A DNA stretch of 64,000 nt from Mesorhizobium tamadayense (GCF_003863365.1 NZ_RQXT01000010.1:109826-173825), one strand, 5' to 3'. Counted from the first letter of the stretch, positions 9,079 to 18,141 are shown. Numbers and translations are program-made. The notes: generated by a model from the letters alone, not told the origin.

Positions 9079-9104
9079 TTGACAAATATTCAAGTGTCTT
9101 GAAT
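9079..9104 (+). promoter_or_regulatory. Promoter -35 and palindromic operator of the ABC/catabolic operon
   Basis: TTGACA at 9079-9084 is a good -35 box. Immediately after it comes the perfect inverted repeat ATTCAAG-TGT-CTTGAAT (9088-9104), placed in the spacer to -10 region. That is the right position for a repressor to block RNA polymerase. The XRE-cupin protein encoded just upstream is the obvious candidate. The binding is inferred. Confidence 0.6.
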
Positions 9105-9176
9105 TGTTGCCTCGTGCCTGTAGCACCAATGGGACCAACCAAATGAGGTTTGGCCCGCAAGCAAGGGGAATCGCAA

Positions 9177-10115
9177 ATGCGTCTGTTCAAACTTCTCGTC
9201 GGTTGCGCGGCCGTCATTGCCATTGGCTCGACAGCCATGGGATCAGCTCTCGCCGACACGTTCGCTCTCGTCAACATCAACCAGCAGGCCCTGTTCTTCA
9301 ACCAGATCAACGAGGGCGCGCAGAAGGCGGCCGATGCTGCGGGCGCCAAGCTGGTCATCTTCAATGCCAACAACGTCCCGAGCGCGCAAAATGACGCGAT
9401 CGAGACCTACATCACACAAAAAGTCGACGGCATCATTCTGGTCGCCATCGACGTGAACGGCGTCAAGCCGGCAATCACCGCCGCCAAGGCGGCTGGCATT
9501 CCCGTGGTCGCTATCGACGCGCAGATCCCTAACGGCGACAACGTTTCGTTCATCGGTGTCGACAACACCAAGGCCGGCGAGGATATCGGCAAATTCTACG
9601 CCGATTATGTGAAGAGCGAGATGGGCGGCAAAGCCAAGATCGGCATCATCGGCGCGCTCAATTCTTTCATCCAGAACCAGCGGCTCGACGGCTTCAAGAA
9701 GGCCGTCACCGATAGCGGCGAGGCGATCACCTTCCTCGACACGGTCGACGGCCAGAACGTTCAGGAAACCGCGTTAAGCGCTTCGGAGAATTTGATGACC
9801 GCCAACCCGGACATGACGACGCTCTATGCGACCGGCGAGCCAGCGTTGCTGGGTGCTGTTTCGGCCGTGACCAGCCAGGGCCGCACCGGCGACGTCAAGG
9901 TGTTCGGCTGGGACCTGACCAAGCAGGCGGTTCAAGGCATCGACGATGGTTGGGTGGTGGCGGTCGTCCAGCAGGATCCGGCTGGCGAAGGCAAGGCCGC
10001 GGTCGAAGCGCTGGCCAAGCTCAAGAAGGGCGAAAAGGTCGATCCGATCATCAACATTCCGGTGACGATCGTGACCAAGAAGAATGTCGACCAATACCGC
10101 GCGATGTTCAAGTAA
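9177..10115 (+). CDS. Sugar ABC transporter periplasmic binding protein (RbsB/type-I family)
   Basis: The mature-size protein (312 residues) has a signal peptide of about 26 residues (ending ALA-DTF) and a periplasmic binding protein type I fold, seen in VDGIILVAIDVNGVKPAI, GIPVVAIDAQIP and DMTTLYATGEPALLGA. It delivers a sugar-like ligand to the permease encoded downstream. The ATG at 9177 is preceded by AAGGGGAA. An earlier ATG at 9150 would spoil the signal peptide. First gene of the operon, separated from the ATPase gene by a strong hairpin. Confidence 0.88.
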   Translation: MRLFKLLVGCAAVIAIGSTAMGSALADTFALVNINQQALFFNQINEGAQKAADAAGAKLVIFNANNVPSAQNDAIETYITQKVDGIILVAIDVNGVKPAITAAKAAGIPVVAIDAQIPNGDNVSFIGVDNTKAGEDIGKFYADYVKSEMGGKAKIGIIGALNSFIQNQRLDGFKKAVTDSGEAITFLDTVDGQNVQETALSASENLMTANPDMTTLYATGEPALLGAVSAVTSQGRTGDVKVFGWDLTKQAVQGIDDGWVVAVVQQDPAGEGKAAVEALAKLKKGEKVDPIINIPVTIVTKKNVDQYRAMFK

Positions 10116-10130
10116 GCTGCACCGAAGATC

Positions 10131-10166
10131 GAGCCGCGGCGGCGCTCAAGGCAACGCCGCGGTCTC
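10131..10166 (+). terminator. Intra-operon hairpin after the binding-protein gene
   Basis: GAGCCGCGGCG pairs with CGCCGCGGTCTC (stem CCGCGGCG/CGCCGCGG with a GAG/CTC extension and one bulge), followed by TTTG. Such hairpins after a binding-protein gene often stabilise its mRNA and lower expression of the downstream permease genes. Partial termination is possible. Confidence 0.5.
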
Positions 10167-10189
10167 TTTGCCAGTTCCGTGGATCCAAG

Positions 10190-10987
10190 ATGAGCAGTGG
10201 CGAGACCTATCGGGTGCGGATGAGCGGCATCTCAAAGCGCTACAACGCCATCCAGACGCTCGACGACGTGTCCCTGACGCTGAAGCCGGGCGAGGTCCTG
10301 GGCCTGGTCGGCGACAACGGCGCGGGAAAATCCACGTTGAGCAAGGTGCTGTCGGGGGCGGTGATCCCCGACGCCGGCACGATCGAGATCGACGGAATGC
10401 CGGTGACCTTCAACTCGCCGGCGGACTCGCGTGCGGCACGCGTCGAAATGGTCTATCAGGACCTGTCGCTCTGCGACACCATCGACGTCGCCGGCAATCT
10501 CTTTCTCGGCCGCGAGCCGCGCCGCCACGTCGCCGGCATCTCCTTTCTCGACAAGAAGCGCATGCACGAGCAAACGCGCCAGATGCTCGACCGCCTCGGC
10601 ATCGTTATCGCCGACACGCGGCTTAAGGTCGAAAACCTGTCCGGCGGGCAGCGACAGTCGATCGCGATCGGGCGCGCCGCCTCTTTCGAGCCGTCGGTGC
10701 TGATTATGGATGAGCCGACGGCAGCGCTCGCCGTCGCCGAGGTCGAGGCCGTGCTGGACCTGATCCGCACCGTGAGCGCCCGCGGCGTCAGCGTCATTCT
10801 GATCACCCATCGGCTCCAGGACCTGTTCCTCGTCTGCGACCGCATCCAGGTCATGTATGAAGGACGCAACGTCGCCGAGCGGCTGATCGGCGAAACTAAT
10901 ATCGAGGACGTGGTCAACCTGATCGTTGGCCGCAAGTTCAATGCTCGTTCCGCTGCCAGTCGATATCGCGATGGAGCACCGATATGA
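10190..10987 (+). CDS. Sugar ABC transporter ATP-binding protein (single domain)
   Basis: A 265-residue ABC ATPase with Walker A GDNGAGKST, signature LSGGQRQSIAIGRA, Walker B VLIMDEPT and a switch His in LITHRLQD. It has one nucleotide-binding domain, like FrcA-type importers, not the fused two-domain RbsA form. The start at 10190 gives MSSGETYRVRMSGISKRY. The open frame continues upstream into the binding-protein gene but that part has no homology. The stop overlaps the permease ATG (ATGA), so translation is coupled. Confidence 0.88.
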   Translation: MSSGETYRVRMSGISKRYNAIQTLDDVSLTLKPGEVLGLVGDNGAGKSTLSKVLSGAVIPDAGTIEIDGMPVTFNSPADSRAARVEMVYQDLSLCDTIDVAGNLFLGREPRRHVAGISFLDKKRMHEQTRQMLDRLGIVIADTRLKVENLSGGQRQSIAIGRAASFEPSVLIMDEPTAALAVAEVEAVLDLIRTVSARGVSVILITHRLQDLFLVCDRIQVMYEGRNVAERLIGETNIEDVVNLIVGRKFNARSAASRYRDGAPI

Positions 10988-11988
10988 GCGAAGCGACCCA
11001 CTCCGCTCAGTCCCGAAGGGTGCGCGAAGCCACATGGCGAGAAGCGATGCTCGCCAATGGCAGTGTCGTGTCGATTGCGCTGTTCTTTCTTGTCGTTTGC
11101 ATCATTTTCTCGGTAGCGACCAACGCCTTTCTGACATCGCCCAATCTGTTGAATATCCTGCGACAGTCGGCGCCGCTGCTGATCGTCGCCGCGGCGATGA
11201 CCTTCGTCATCACCACCGGGGGTATCGATCTTTCAGTCGGCTCCGTGCTGGCACTGGTGGCAACGCTGTCGGCAACACTTCTGCAGTTCGGCTTGCCGTG
11301 GCCGGCGGTTATCCTCGCCATGCTTGCGTTGGGAGCCCTGCTTGGCGCGGTGCAGGGTTATTTCGTGGCCTATGAGGGTATCCCGGCCTTCATCGTCACG
11401 CTCGCTGGGCTTTCGGTGATCCGGGGCGTGGCGCTGCTCATCACCGGCGGCTATTCCATCCCCGTCGAGCCGGGAAGCTCGTTCACGATCATAGGCCGCG
11501 CCTGGTTTCTCGGTGTGCCGGTGCCGGCGCTGATCGCGCTGGCGATCCTTGCGATCGCCTATCTGGCCTTCAACGAGACGCCATTCGGCCGCTATGTGAC
11601 CGGCATCGGCGCCAACGCCGAAGCGGTGAGACGCGCCGGCGTGAACACGCGGCTGATGACCCTTTTCGTTTACGTGATTTCCGCCACCGCGGCGGCGCTT
11701 GCGGGGATCATCATTGCTGCCCGTCTCGGATCCGGGTCCTCGAACGCCGGGCAAGGCTTCGAGCTCGAGGTGATCGCAGCCGTCGTGCTTGGCGGCACCA
11801 GTCTCTTCGGCGGCCGCGGAACGATCATCGGCACGGTGCTCGGCGCACTCACCGTGGCCGTCATCGGCAACGGCCTGATCCTGGCGCATCTGTCGCCCTT
11901 CCTCACGCCGATCGTGACCGGAACGATCATCCTGATCGCCATCTGGCTGAATTTCCGCCTGTTCCGCGGCGCGGTGCGGAGCCGTTGA
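10984..11988 (+). CDS. Sugar ABC transporter permease (RbsC family)
   Basis: This 334-residue integral membrane protein has about eight to ten hydrophobic helices and the RbsC/BPD_transp_2 landmarks: ITTGGIDLSVGSVLAL near residue 80, EGIPAFIVTLAGLSVIRG, and the cytoplasmic coupling segment GANAEAVRRAGVN. It forms the channel with the preceding ATPase. It is the third gene of the operon. The next gene starts 4 bases after its stop. Confidence 0.88.
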   Translation: MSEATHSAQSRRVREATWREAMLANGSVVSIALFFLVVCIIFSVATNAFLTSPNLLNILRQSAPLLIVAAAMTFVITTGGIDLSVGSVLALVATLSATLLQFGLPWPAVILAMLALGALLGAVQGYFVAYEGIPAFIVTLAGLSVIRGVALLITGGYSIPVEPGSSFTIIGRAWFLGVPVPALIALAILAIAYLAFNETPFGRYVTGIGANAEAVRRAGVNTRLMTLFVYVISATAAALAGIIIAARLGSGSSNAGQGFELEVIAAVVLGGTSLFGGRGTIIGTVLGALTVAVIGNGLILAHLSPFLTPIVTGTIILIAIWLNFRLFRGAVRSR

Positions 11989-11992
11989 GCTC

Positions 11993-13084
11993 ATGAACAG
12001 TCTCTTCGATAACGCGCCGCCCAAGCAACGGCTGGAGATCGGGGTTAAGACCGGCCATGTGATGACGGTGCTCGGCCCGATTCCTGTCGACGAGATGGGG
12101 ATTACCCTGATGCACGAGCACATCTTGCTCGACGGCGCGCGCACCTGGAAATGTCCTTGTCATCCGGACGATATGGCGCTCGCCGAGCAGCCGGTGAACA
12201 TCGAGATCATCGGCGAACTGCGCATGAACCCTTACGTGAACCGCGACAACGTCTCGCTCGACGACAGCGACCTGGCATTGTCGGAGCTGCAACGCTATCG
12301 CGCGCTGGGAGGGCACACCGTCGTCGACGCGACCAATATCGGTATCGGCCGCGAGCCGGAAAAGCTTGCCCGCATCAGTCGCATGTCCGGTCTGAAGATC
12401 GTCATGGGCACCGGCTTCTATCTCGAGCATACCCATCCCGAATGGCTGAAGGCGATGGACGTTGACGCGGTGACCGAGTTCATTGTCAACGACGTCGGCG
12501 GCGGCAAGACGCAACCGCCGATCATGGCGGGCCTGATCGGCGAGGTCGGCGTCAGCAAGGATTTCACCGTCGAGGAACGAAAGTCGCTGAGAGCTTCCGC
12601 CAGAGCATCGCGCATCACGGGCGTGCCGCTGTCGATCCATCTGCCGGGCTGGGAGCGCCTGGCGCACGACGTGCTCGATGTCGTGGAGGCCGAGGGCGCC
12701 GATCTTCGCCACACCGTGCTCTGCCACATGAATCCCAGCCACAACGATCTGGATTACCAGACCAGCCTCGCCCGGCGCGGCGCCTTCCTCGAATACGATA
12801 TGATCGGCATGGACTATTATTATGCCGATCAGGACGCGCAATCGCCTTCCGATGAAGAGAATGCGCGAGCGATAGCGGCACTTGTCGAAGCGGGCTTCGG
12901 CGACCGCCTGCTGCTTTCCCAGGATGTGTTCCTCAAGATCATGCTGACCCGCTTCGGCGGCTTCGGCTACGGCTATATCCTGAAGCATTTCATACCGCGT
13001 CTGAAACGGCATGGTCTCGAGCAGCCAGCGATCGACCGCATGCTGATTGCCAATCCCAAGGCCGTGTTCGCGCAGCAGAATTGA
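11993..13084 (+). CDS. Phosphotriesterase-family metal hydrolase (putative lactonase)
   Basis: A 363-residue amidohydrolase-superfamily TIM barrel. The metal ligands are visible: HEH (His41, His43), a Glu in GLIGEVGVS where many members use a carboxylated Lys, His in PLSIHLPG, His in LCHMNPSHN, and Asp in LLSQDVF. Members of this family with Glu at the bridging position are often lactonases or phospho-sugar lactonases. Given the importer and kinase neighbours, ring-opening of an imported lactone or sugar derivative is the best guess. Exact substrate unknown. Confidence 0.8.
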   Translation: MNSLFDNAPPKQRLEIGVKTGHVMTVLGPIPVDEMGITLMHEHILLDGARTWKCPCHPDDMALAEQPVNIEIIGELRMNPYVNRDNVSLDDSDLALSELQRYRALGGHTVVDATNIGIGREPEKLARISRMSGLKIVMGTGFYLEHTHPEWLKAMDVDAVTEFIVNDVGGGKTQPPIMAGLIGEVGVSKDFTVEERKSLRASARASRITGVPLSIHLPGWERLAHDVLDVVEAEGADLRHTVLCHMNPSHNDLDYQTSLARRGAFLEYDMIGMDYYYADQDAQSPSDEENARAIAALVEAGFGDRLLLSQDVFLKIMLTRFGGFGYGYILKHFIPRLKRHGLEQPAIDRMLIANPKAVFAQQN

Positions 13085-13143
13085 ACGGACCAGACTTACG
13101 GCTGCCCAGCTTTACGGCAGCCAAGACCTACTGCGGAGTCAAA

Positions 13144-13914
13144 ATGTCCAAGAAGAAGATCCTGCTTGCCGGTGAATCCTGGGTCTCGACAGCGACCCAT
13201 ATCAAGGGCTTCGACCAGTTTCCGACGGTCACTTACCATACCGGCGCGGACGAATTGCTGACGGCGCTGAAGGCGACCGATTTCGACGTGACCTTCATGC
13301 CGGCGCATGAGGCGCAGCGCAGCTTTCCGCAAACGATGGAAACCCTCTCCGCATATGATGCGGTGGTGCTTTCCGACATCGGCGCCAACACGCTGCTGCT
13401 GCATCCCGACACCTGGGTTCACTCGAAGCGAACGCCGAACCGCCTGCGTCTGCTGCGCGACTATGTGAGCGCCGGCGGCGGACTTTTGATGTTCGGCGGC
13501 TACTACAGCTTCCAAGGCATCAACGGCGGCGCGCGTTACCGCAAGACGCCGGTCGAGGAAGTGCTGCCGGTGAACTGCCTCGCCGTCGACGACCGTGTCG
13601 AGGTTCCTGAGGGCTTTGCGCCTGTGCTGAAAGGTCCGTCGAGCCATCCTATCCTGAACGGTCTCGGTTCGGACTGGCCGATGCTGCTTGGCTTCAACGA
13701 GGTGACGCTGAAAGACGGGGCGGAAGTTCTGGCCACCGTGTCGTCGGAGTATGGATCACTGCCGCTGCTCGTCACCGGCCATTACGGCAAGGGCCGCACC
13801 GTGGCCTGGACGTCCGATGTCGGCCCGCATTGGCTGCCACCGGAGTTCATTGCCTGGGAAGGCTACAAGACCCTGTTCGAACAGATGCTTGGCTGGGCAA
13901 CCGGCGGGAATTGA
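13144..13914 (+). CDS. ThuA/glutamine-amidotransferase-fold protein (DUF1355-like)
   Basis: The protein has 256 residues from ATG 13144 (GGAG upstream; an ATG-like start at 13081 overlaps the previous stop but lacks homology). It has a class-I amidotransferase-like fold: ILLAGESWVSTATHIKGFDQF, YDAVVLSDIGANTLLL, GGGLLMFGGYYSFQGI. The position of the GATase nucleophile elbow reads FGGYYSF without Cys, so it is unlikely to hydrolyse glutamine. Members of this group sit in sugar catabolism loci. Its role here is unknown, possibly a sugar-binding hydrolase or isomerase. Confidence 0.7.
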   Translation: MSKKKILLAGESWVSTATHIKGFDQFPTVTYHTGADELLTALKATDFDVTFMPAHEAQRSFPQTMETLSAYDAVVLSDIGANTLLLHPDTWVHSKRTPNRLRLLRDYVSAGGGLLMFGGYYSFQGINGGARYRKTPVEEVLPVNCLAVDDRVEVPEGFAPVLKGPSSHPILNGLGSDWPMLLGFNEVTLKDGAEVLATVSSEYGSLPLLVTGHYGKGRTVAWTSDVGPHWLPPEFIAWEGYKTLFEQMLGWATGGN

Positions 13915-13917
13915 GCG

Positions 13918-14826
13918 ATGCACGTCCACGTCGTGGGCAACGCCTGTATCGACACGACGTTTCGCCTCGGCCGCTTCCCTGCCGCCGGCGAGACGTTGAA
14001 CGCCACTGCTTATGCCGATGGCCTTGGCGGCAAGGGTGCAAACCAGGCGGTCGCAGCAGCGCGCACAGGCGCGGCGGTGACGCTATGGACGGCGCTCGGC
14101 AAGGACCCGCTAGGCGCATGGATCAGGAGCCAGCTCGACATGGAGCTGTCGGACGTGCAGGTGAGCGAATTCGACCTGCCCAGCGACCGCTCGACCATCG
14201 TCATCGATGCTGGCGGCGAGAACTTCATCGTCAGCGGCGTCGCCTGCAGCGAAGCATTCGATCCGATCGCGCAAACCGCACTTGCACGCCGGATTACGCC
14301 GGGCGAGATCCTTGTCTGCCAGGGAAACCTAAGAGGCGCTGCGACAAATGCCTGCCTGAGGGCGGCACGGAAAAATGGCACGCGCACCATTTTGAACGCC
14401 AGCCCTATCGATGAGGCCGCTCTGCCTGACTTCGGCCTGGCAGACATGTTGGTGGTGAATCAATCCGAAGCGAAAGCACTGACCGGTCAGATGGACATGG
14501 CGGCGGCGGCCGGCGCGCTCGCGGCCAAGGGCGCCGCGACAGTCGCGATCACGCTCGGCGCCGAGGGTTGTCTTGTGCTTGGTCATGGCCAGGCAGGAGC
14601 ACTTTGTTTGCCCGCCCCACACGTGAAGGCGCTCGACACCAGTGGTGCCGGCGACGTGTTCTGCGGCTGTCTGGCCGGCGGGCTCGCCAGGGGCATGCCG
14701 ATTACCTCAGGGCTGAAGTTCGCGCTGGCGGCCGCAGCAATCTCGGTGACACGGCCAGGCACATTGCTATCCTGCCCCTCCGCGTCTGAAATGGCGGCGC
14801 TCGTCGATCAAACGGAGCTCTCATGA
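13918..14826 (+). CDS. PfkB-family (ribokinase-like) sugar kinase
   Basis: The 302-residue protein has both PfkB signatures: the N-terminal glycine-rich LGGKGANQAVAAARTGA (about residue 40) and the C-terminal LDTSGAGDVFCGCLAGGLA, whose Asp is the catalytic base. It phosphorylates a sugar or nucleoside-like substrate with ATP. It starts 3 bases after the previous stop, and its own stop overlaps the next ATG. In the operon it probably phosphorylates the product of the phosphotriesterase-family hydrolase before cleavage. Confidence 0.87.
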   Translation: MHVHVVGNACIDTTFRLGRFPAAGETLNATAYADGLGGKGANQAVAAARTGAAVTLWTALGKDPLGAWIRSQLDMELSDVQVSEFDLPSDRSTIVIDAGGENFIVSGVACSEAFDPIAQTALARRITPGEILVCQGNLRGAATNACLRAARKNGTRTILNASPIDEAALPDFGLADMLVVNQSEAKALTGQMDMAAAAGALAAKGAATVAITLGAEGCLVLGHGQAGALCLPAPHVKALDTSGAGDVFCGCLAGGLARGMPITSGLKFALAAAAISVTRPGTLLSCPSASEMAALVDQTELS

Positions 14827-15665
14827 CCCAGCCCTCACGTCCGATCGGACAATCAGGCGGCGACGCGCTCGTCCAGCTTTTCGGCCGCAGCAAGGTGGTA
14901 ATCGGCGTCGTTCACCTTGCGCCGCTTCCTGGCGCGCCACGCTACGACGGCGAGGCTATAGAGGCGATCTATCAGCGAGGACTCGATGATGCGCGAGCCT
15001 ATTTCGATGGCGGATGCGACGGCGTGATCGTCGAGAATCATGGCGACATTCCCTTTGCCAAACCTGACGATATCGGACCGGAGACAGCGGCCTACATGGC
15101 GGTGATCTCCGACCGTATTCGCCGCGAACTCGGCAAGCCGATCGGCATCAATGTGCTTGCCAACGCCGCGATCCCGGCGCTTGCGATTGCCAGTGCCGCT
15201 GGCGCGGGGTTCGTCCGTATCAATCAATGGGCCAATGCCTATGTCGCCAATGAGGGTTTTGTAGAGGGCGAGTCGGGCCGCGCAGCACGCTATCGCGCCC
15301 GGCTGCGCGCCAACGGCATCCGCATTTTCGCCGATGCTCATGTCAAGCATGGCGCGCACGCCATCGTTGGTGACCGCCCGGTGGAGGAATTGGTCAAGGA
15401 TCTGGTCTTCTTCGACGCCGACGCCATCATCGCGACGGGTCAGCGCACCGGGCATGCTGCGGATCTGAGCTACATCCGCATGATCAAGGAGGCCGCCGGA
15501 CTCCCAACTCTGGTCGGCAGCGGCGTGACGCCCGACAACGCCAACGACATCCTTGGCATCGTCGACGGTGTCATCATCGCAAGTGCGCTGAAGCATGACG
15601 GCGTCTGGTGGAACCAGGTCGACCCCGCTCGGGTGAAGACTTTTGTGGCAGGGCTGCGGCGATGA
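14823..15665 (+). CDS. BtpA/SgcQ-family TIM-barrel protein
   Basis: A 280-residue TIM barrel of the BtpA family: VVIGVVHLAPLPGAPRY at the start, CDGVIVENHGDIPF, GINVLANAAIPALAIASAAGAGFVRIN, FADAHVKHGAHAI and LPTLVGSGVTPDNA. BtpA was named for photosystem I biogenesis, but operonic homologues such as SgcQ of enteric bacteria accompany sugar transporters and kinases. Here it closes the catabolic operon, so an aldolase-, epimerase- or nucleosidase-like step on a phosphorylated sugar is inferred. The ATG overlaps the kinase stop. Confidence 0.82.
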   Translation: MTQPSRPIGQSGGDALVQLFGRSKVVIGVVHLAPLPGAPRYDGEAIEAIYQRGLDDARAYFDGGCDGVIVENHGDIPFAKPDDIGPETAAYMAVISDRIRRELGKPIGINVLANAAIPALAIASAAGAGFVRINQWANAYVANEGFVEGESGRAARYRARLRANGIRIFADAHVKHGAHAIVGDRPVEELVKDLVFFDADAIIATGQRTGHAADLSYIRMIKEAAGLPTLVGSGVTPDNANDILGIVDGVIIASALKHDGVWWNQVDPARVKTFVAGLRR

Positions 15666-15837
15666 CTGAGCGGATATCAATGCCGGCCGGAGCCGGCCGA
15701 GCGCCGGATCTTGAGTCGAGAGCAGTAGTTTCGAAAATTAGTTGGCTGCCGCCAACAGCTCAGCTGCGTGGAATGTCGCCCTTGCTCTCGGCGATGTGAT
15801 GAGCAAGTAGCTTCACTTCCGGCATTGCGAGCGGCAC

Positions 15838-16485
15838 TTAATCCCCTTTAGACCCGTCGTTTCCAATGAGGGTTACGAAGTGTTTCAATACGTTCTGCGC
15901 AGTTTGCTCCGCAGTATGTCCAGCCACTGCCCATTGCGCAAAGTGCCCATCAATGTACATGCGTGCGAGCCCGTAGACGAGCGCCCTCGCGGCTATCTGG
16001 GTCTCTGCGATGTCGTTTGACCGAAGCAAGTGTCGTTGCTGGGCCTCTACCATCGACCCTTCTACCAACGCACGTACCGCTTCGTTATCGCGACGCAGCG
16101 ACTCCGAACTGTCCCAATCAATAAGACTCCGCGTCGAGATGATCTGGAAATGGGTGGGGTTTCGAATTGCCCAGCGCAAATAGGCGATACCAACAGCGGC
16201 AAAGCGCGCAATCGGGTTGTCTGTTGCGACGTTCTCGACTGCGTTTGTAATCTCCGAGCGAAACCGGCTCATTGCCTGCTCTGCCACAGCCGTCATCAAT
16301 GCGGTCTTATTGGCGAAATGACGGAAGGGTGCGCCGGGAGAAACGCCCGCCCGCTTTGCGGCTTCGCGCACGCTCACATTGTCGGAGCCGCCCTCCTCGA
16401 CAAGTTGAACCGCGGCATCGATCAGGACCTCCCGCAAATTGCCATGGTGGTAACTCGTGCGGCGAGGCGTCTTGGCTTTTGGCAT
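15838..16485 (-). CDS. TetR-family repressor
   Basis: The 215-residue protein has a TetR helix-turn-helix at about residues 14-60 (LIDAAVQLVEEGGSDNVSVREAAKRAGVSPGAPFRHFANKTAL is the region) and a C-terminal ligand domain of the WHG type (YLRWAIRNPTHFQII). It diverges from a membrane-protein gene. Two near-identical TGTAA..TTACA palindromes lie between the two starts, so it most likely represses itself and that gene. The inducer cannot be guessed. Confidence 0.87.
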   Translation of the reverse strand: MPKAKTPRRTSYHHGNLREVLIDAAVQLVEEGGSDNVSVREAAKRAGVSPGAPFRHFANKTALMTAVAEQAMSRFRSEITNAVENVATDNPIARFAAVGIAYLRWAIRNPTHFQIISTRSLIDWDSSESLRRDNEAVRALVEGSMVEAQQRHLLRSNDIAETQIAARALVYGLARMYIDGHFAQWAVAGHTAEQTAQNVLKHFVTLIGNDGSKGD

Positions 16486-16544
16486 CTCGTTCCCTTCGTT
16501 CTGTAGAGCTGCATCTCGCCTCTATATCAAGAAATCTCCAATAA

Positions 16545-16593
16545 TGTAATCACTGTTTACAACTTATGCCGCAGGATGTAAGCAGTGATTACA
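16545..16593. promoter_or_regulatory. Twin TetR operators
   Basis: TGTAATCACTGTTTACA at 16545-16561 and TGTAAGCAGTGATTACA at 16577-16593. The second is the reverse complement of the first with one mismatch, and each is itself an imperfect TGTAA-N7-TTACA palindrome. Centre spacing is 32 bases, about three helical turns, so two dimers could bind the same face. Placed between the divergent starts. Confidence 0.7.
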
Positions 16594-16655
16594 GATGGGA
16601 CGGAATAGGCCTGCGATCTTCGCGGCTGCCAAATGCCCAGATGGAGGAAACGAAC

Positions 16656-17369
16656 ATGCTCGCCAGAAACGCCGAAGCTCGCCGTTTGCAATCGTTCACG
16701 TCGTCCCAGGGTCCAGCCGAAAAACCTCAGCATAAGGAGAATTTCCGGACTGTTCAGTCGAGTGCGGCCGCGCCCAGCGTCACGCTTTATCGGATTGCCG
16801 CCGTCGCCGGAGTGGGAAGCGCGCTTATTCTTTTGATCAACGCCGCTAAACGCAGTTCGCTCATCCCGACCACCGATCTAACGCAACTTCTCGCGCCACT
16901 CGCTGAGATATTGGCGCTTGGTCTTGTCGTAGGCTTGTTTCTTGCGTTTGGCAGGCGCACGGGCCCATTCGGCACTGTCGCGTTTGTCATCAACTTCATT
17001 GCATTGGCAAGTTTGGAAGGTGTGGAAGTGGTGATCAATCTCGTATTTTCGAAACTTCCGCTGACTACCGTCATGGACCTACGAGCCGGGCCACTCGGGC
17101 TGGCTCTATTCGCCGGTTCGTTGCTTTTCCTACTTGGAACCCTGGCGTTTGCGATCTCTCTTGCCGTTGGACGAGGTGTGCCGCGCATTCCACTGGCCCT
17201 CTATCTCATTGGCGCGGCGCCGATCGCGCTCCGTGCGTTCGTCCCGGAGTGGGCTCTTGACCTGGGCTTGGTGGTTCTTGCGATAGCCATCGCTTGGCTG
17301 GCCGGATGGCTGTGGATGCGCGCGAACACCATCGACGACTTCAGGCCGGAAAGTATGTTGCACCCATAG
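16656..17369 (+). CDS. Multi-pass membrane protein under TetR control
   Basis: The 237-residue product has a soluble N-terminus (about 45 residues) and six hydrophobic helices (starting near residues 46, 80, 105, 150, 185 and 205). The ATG at 16656 follows GGAGGAAACGAAC; upstream in-frame ATGs fall inside the operator. No named family was recognised; the layout resembles small DUF-type integral membrane proteins. The divergent TetR gene and shared twin operators make it the probable regulated target, perhaps in envelope stress or efflux. Confidence 0.65.
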   Translation: MLARNAEARRLQSFTSSQGPAEKPQHKENFRTVQSSAAAPSVTLYRIAAVAGVGSALILLINAAKRSSLIPTTDLTQLLAPLAEILALGLVVGLFLAFGRRTGPFGTVAFVINFIALASLEGVEVVINLVFSKLPLTTVMDLRAGPLGLALFAGSLLFLLGTLAFAISLAVGRGVPRIPLALYLIGAAPIALRAFVPEWALDLGLVVLAIAIAWLAGWLWMRANTIDDFRPESMLHP

Positions 17370-17535
17370 CGCGATGCATAAGTGACAAGCCGAGCAAAAT
17401 AGCGGCCGCCCCGATTTAGATGATTTCGAACGCGGCCTGTCATCAAGTCCATCCGATTTGTTACGGGTTTTGTAACGCCAGAACGGACAGGAAGCCTTGA
17501 GCGTCAAGGGCTTCAGCGATTTCCAAGGGATAGGC

Positions 17536-17610
<75 letters not shown>

Positions 17611-17777
17611 CTGCGATGGCGGCGCTTCTGCCATATCGAACCGGCAAGCGCAAGGCCAAGAAATGCAGCCATTGATGCAGCTGTGGAAGCTGCCGTTGAT
17701 GGTCTTTATGACATGGCCGCGCCATAATGCTGCTGTGCCTGAAAGGCAGCCGGCCGATTGCCGGCTGGAACGGGACG

Positions 17778-17999
17778 ATGAACGATAGGGCAAATCCACC
17801 GAAAAAGAGCAGCGAGCGCAAGGAGCGGCTCGCCGAAGCGTTGCGCGCCAACCTGCAGAAACGCAAGGCGCAGGCACGCTCGCGGCGCGCCTGCGACGCT
17901 GACAAGCAGCGCGCTGGCGACGCTGACAAGCAGCGCGCCGGCGATGCCGATCAGCGGCCGGAGGGACCGCCGTCTGCTGGAAAAATGCAAAAAAAGTAA
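17778..17999 (+). CDS. Small basic protein with 24-bp tandem repeat
   Basis: From ATG 17778 it is a 73-residue, highly charged protein: SSERKERLAEALRANLQKRK forms a basic helix, then 24-base tandem repeats (17893-17916, 17917-17940, and a partial third copy) encode ADKQRAGD units, and it ends with three lysines in the last four residues. Small proteins starting with this ERKERLAEALRANLQKRKAQ pattern sit upstream of murA in rhizobia. Function unknown. The frame stays open to 17727 upstream, but the shorter form fits better. Confidence 0.6.
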   Translation: MNDRANPPKKSSERKERLAEALRANLQKRKAQARSRRACDADKQRAGDADKQRAGDADQRPEGPPSAGKMQKK

Positions 18000-18141
18000 C
18001 TCAAATCAGCCACACTGGCCGACCACACTTGGTCCACAGGTGGGGAAATCCTATTTCTTGAACCGCACCGGCCAATAGTCTAGAGCCGGACATACTCAAC
18101 CGATTGAAACCGGCCCGTCCGGGCCGAGGGGACGTTCTCTC

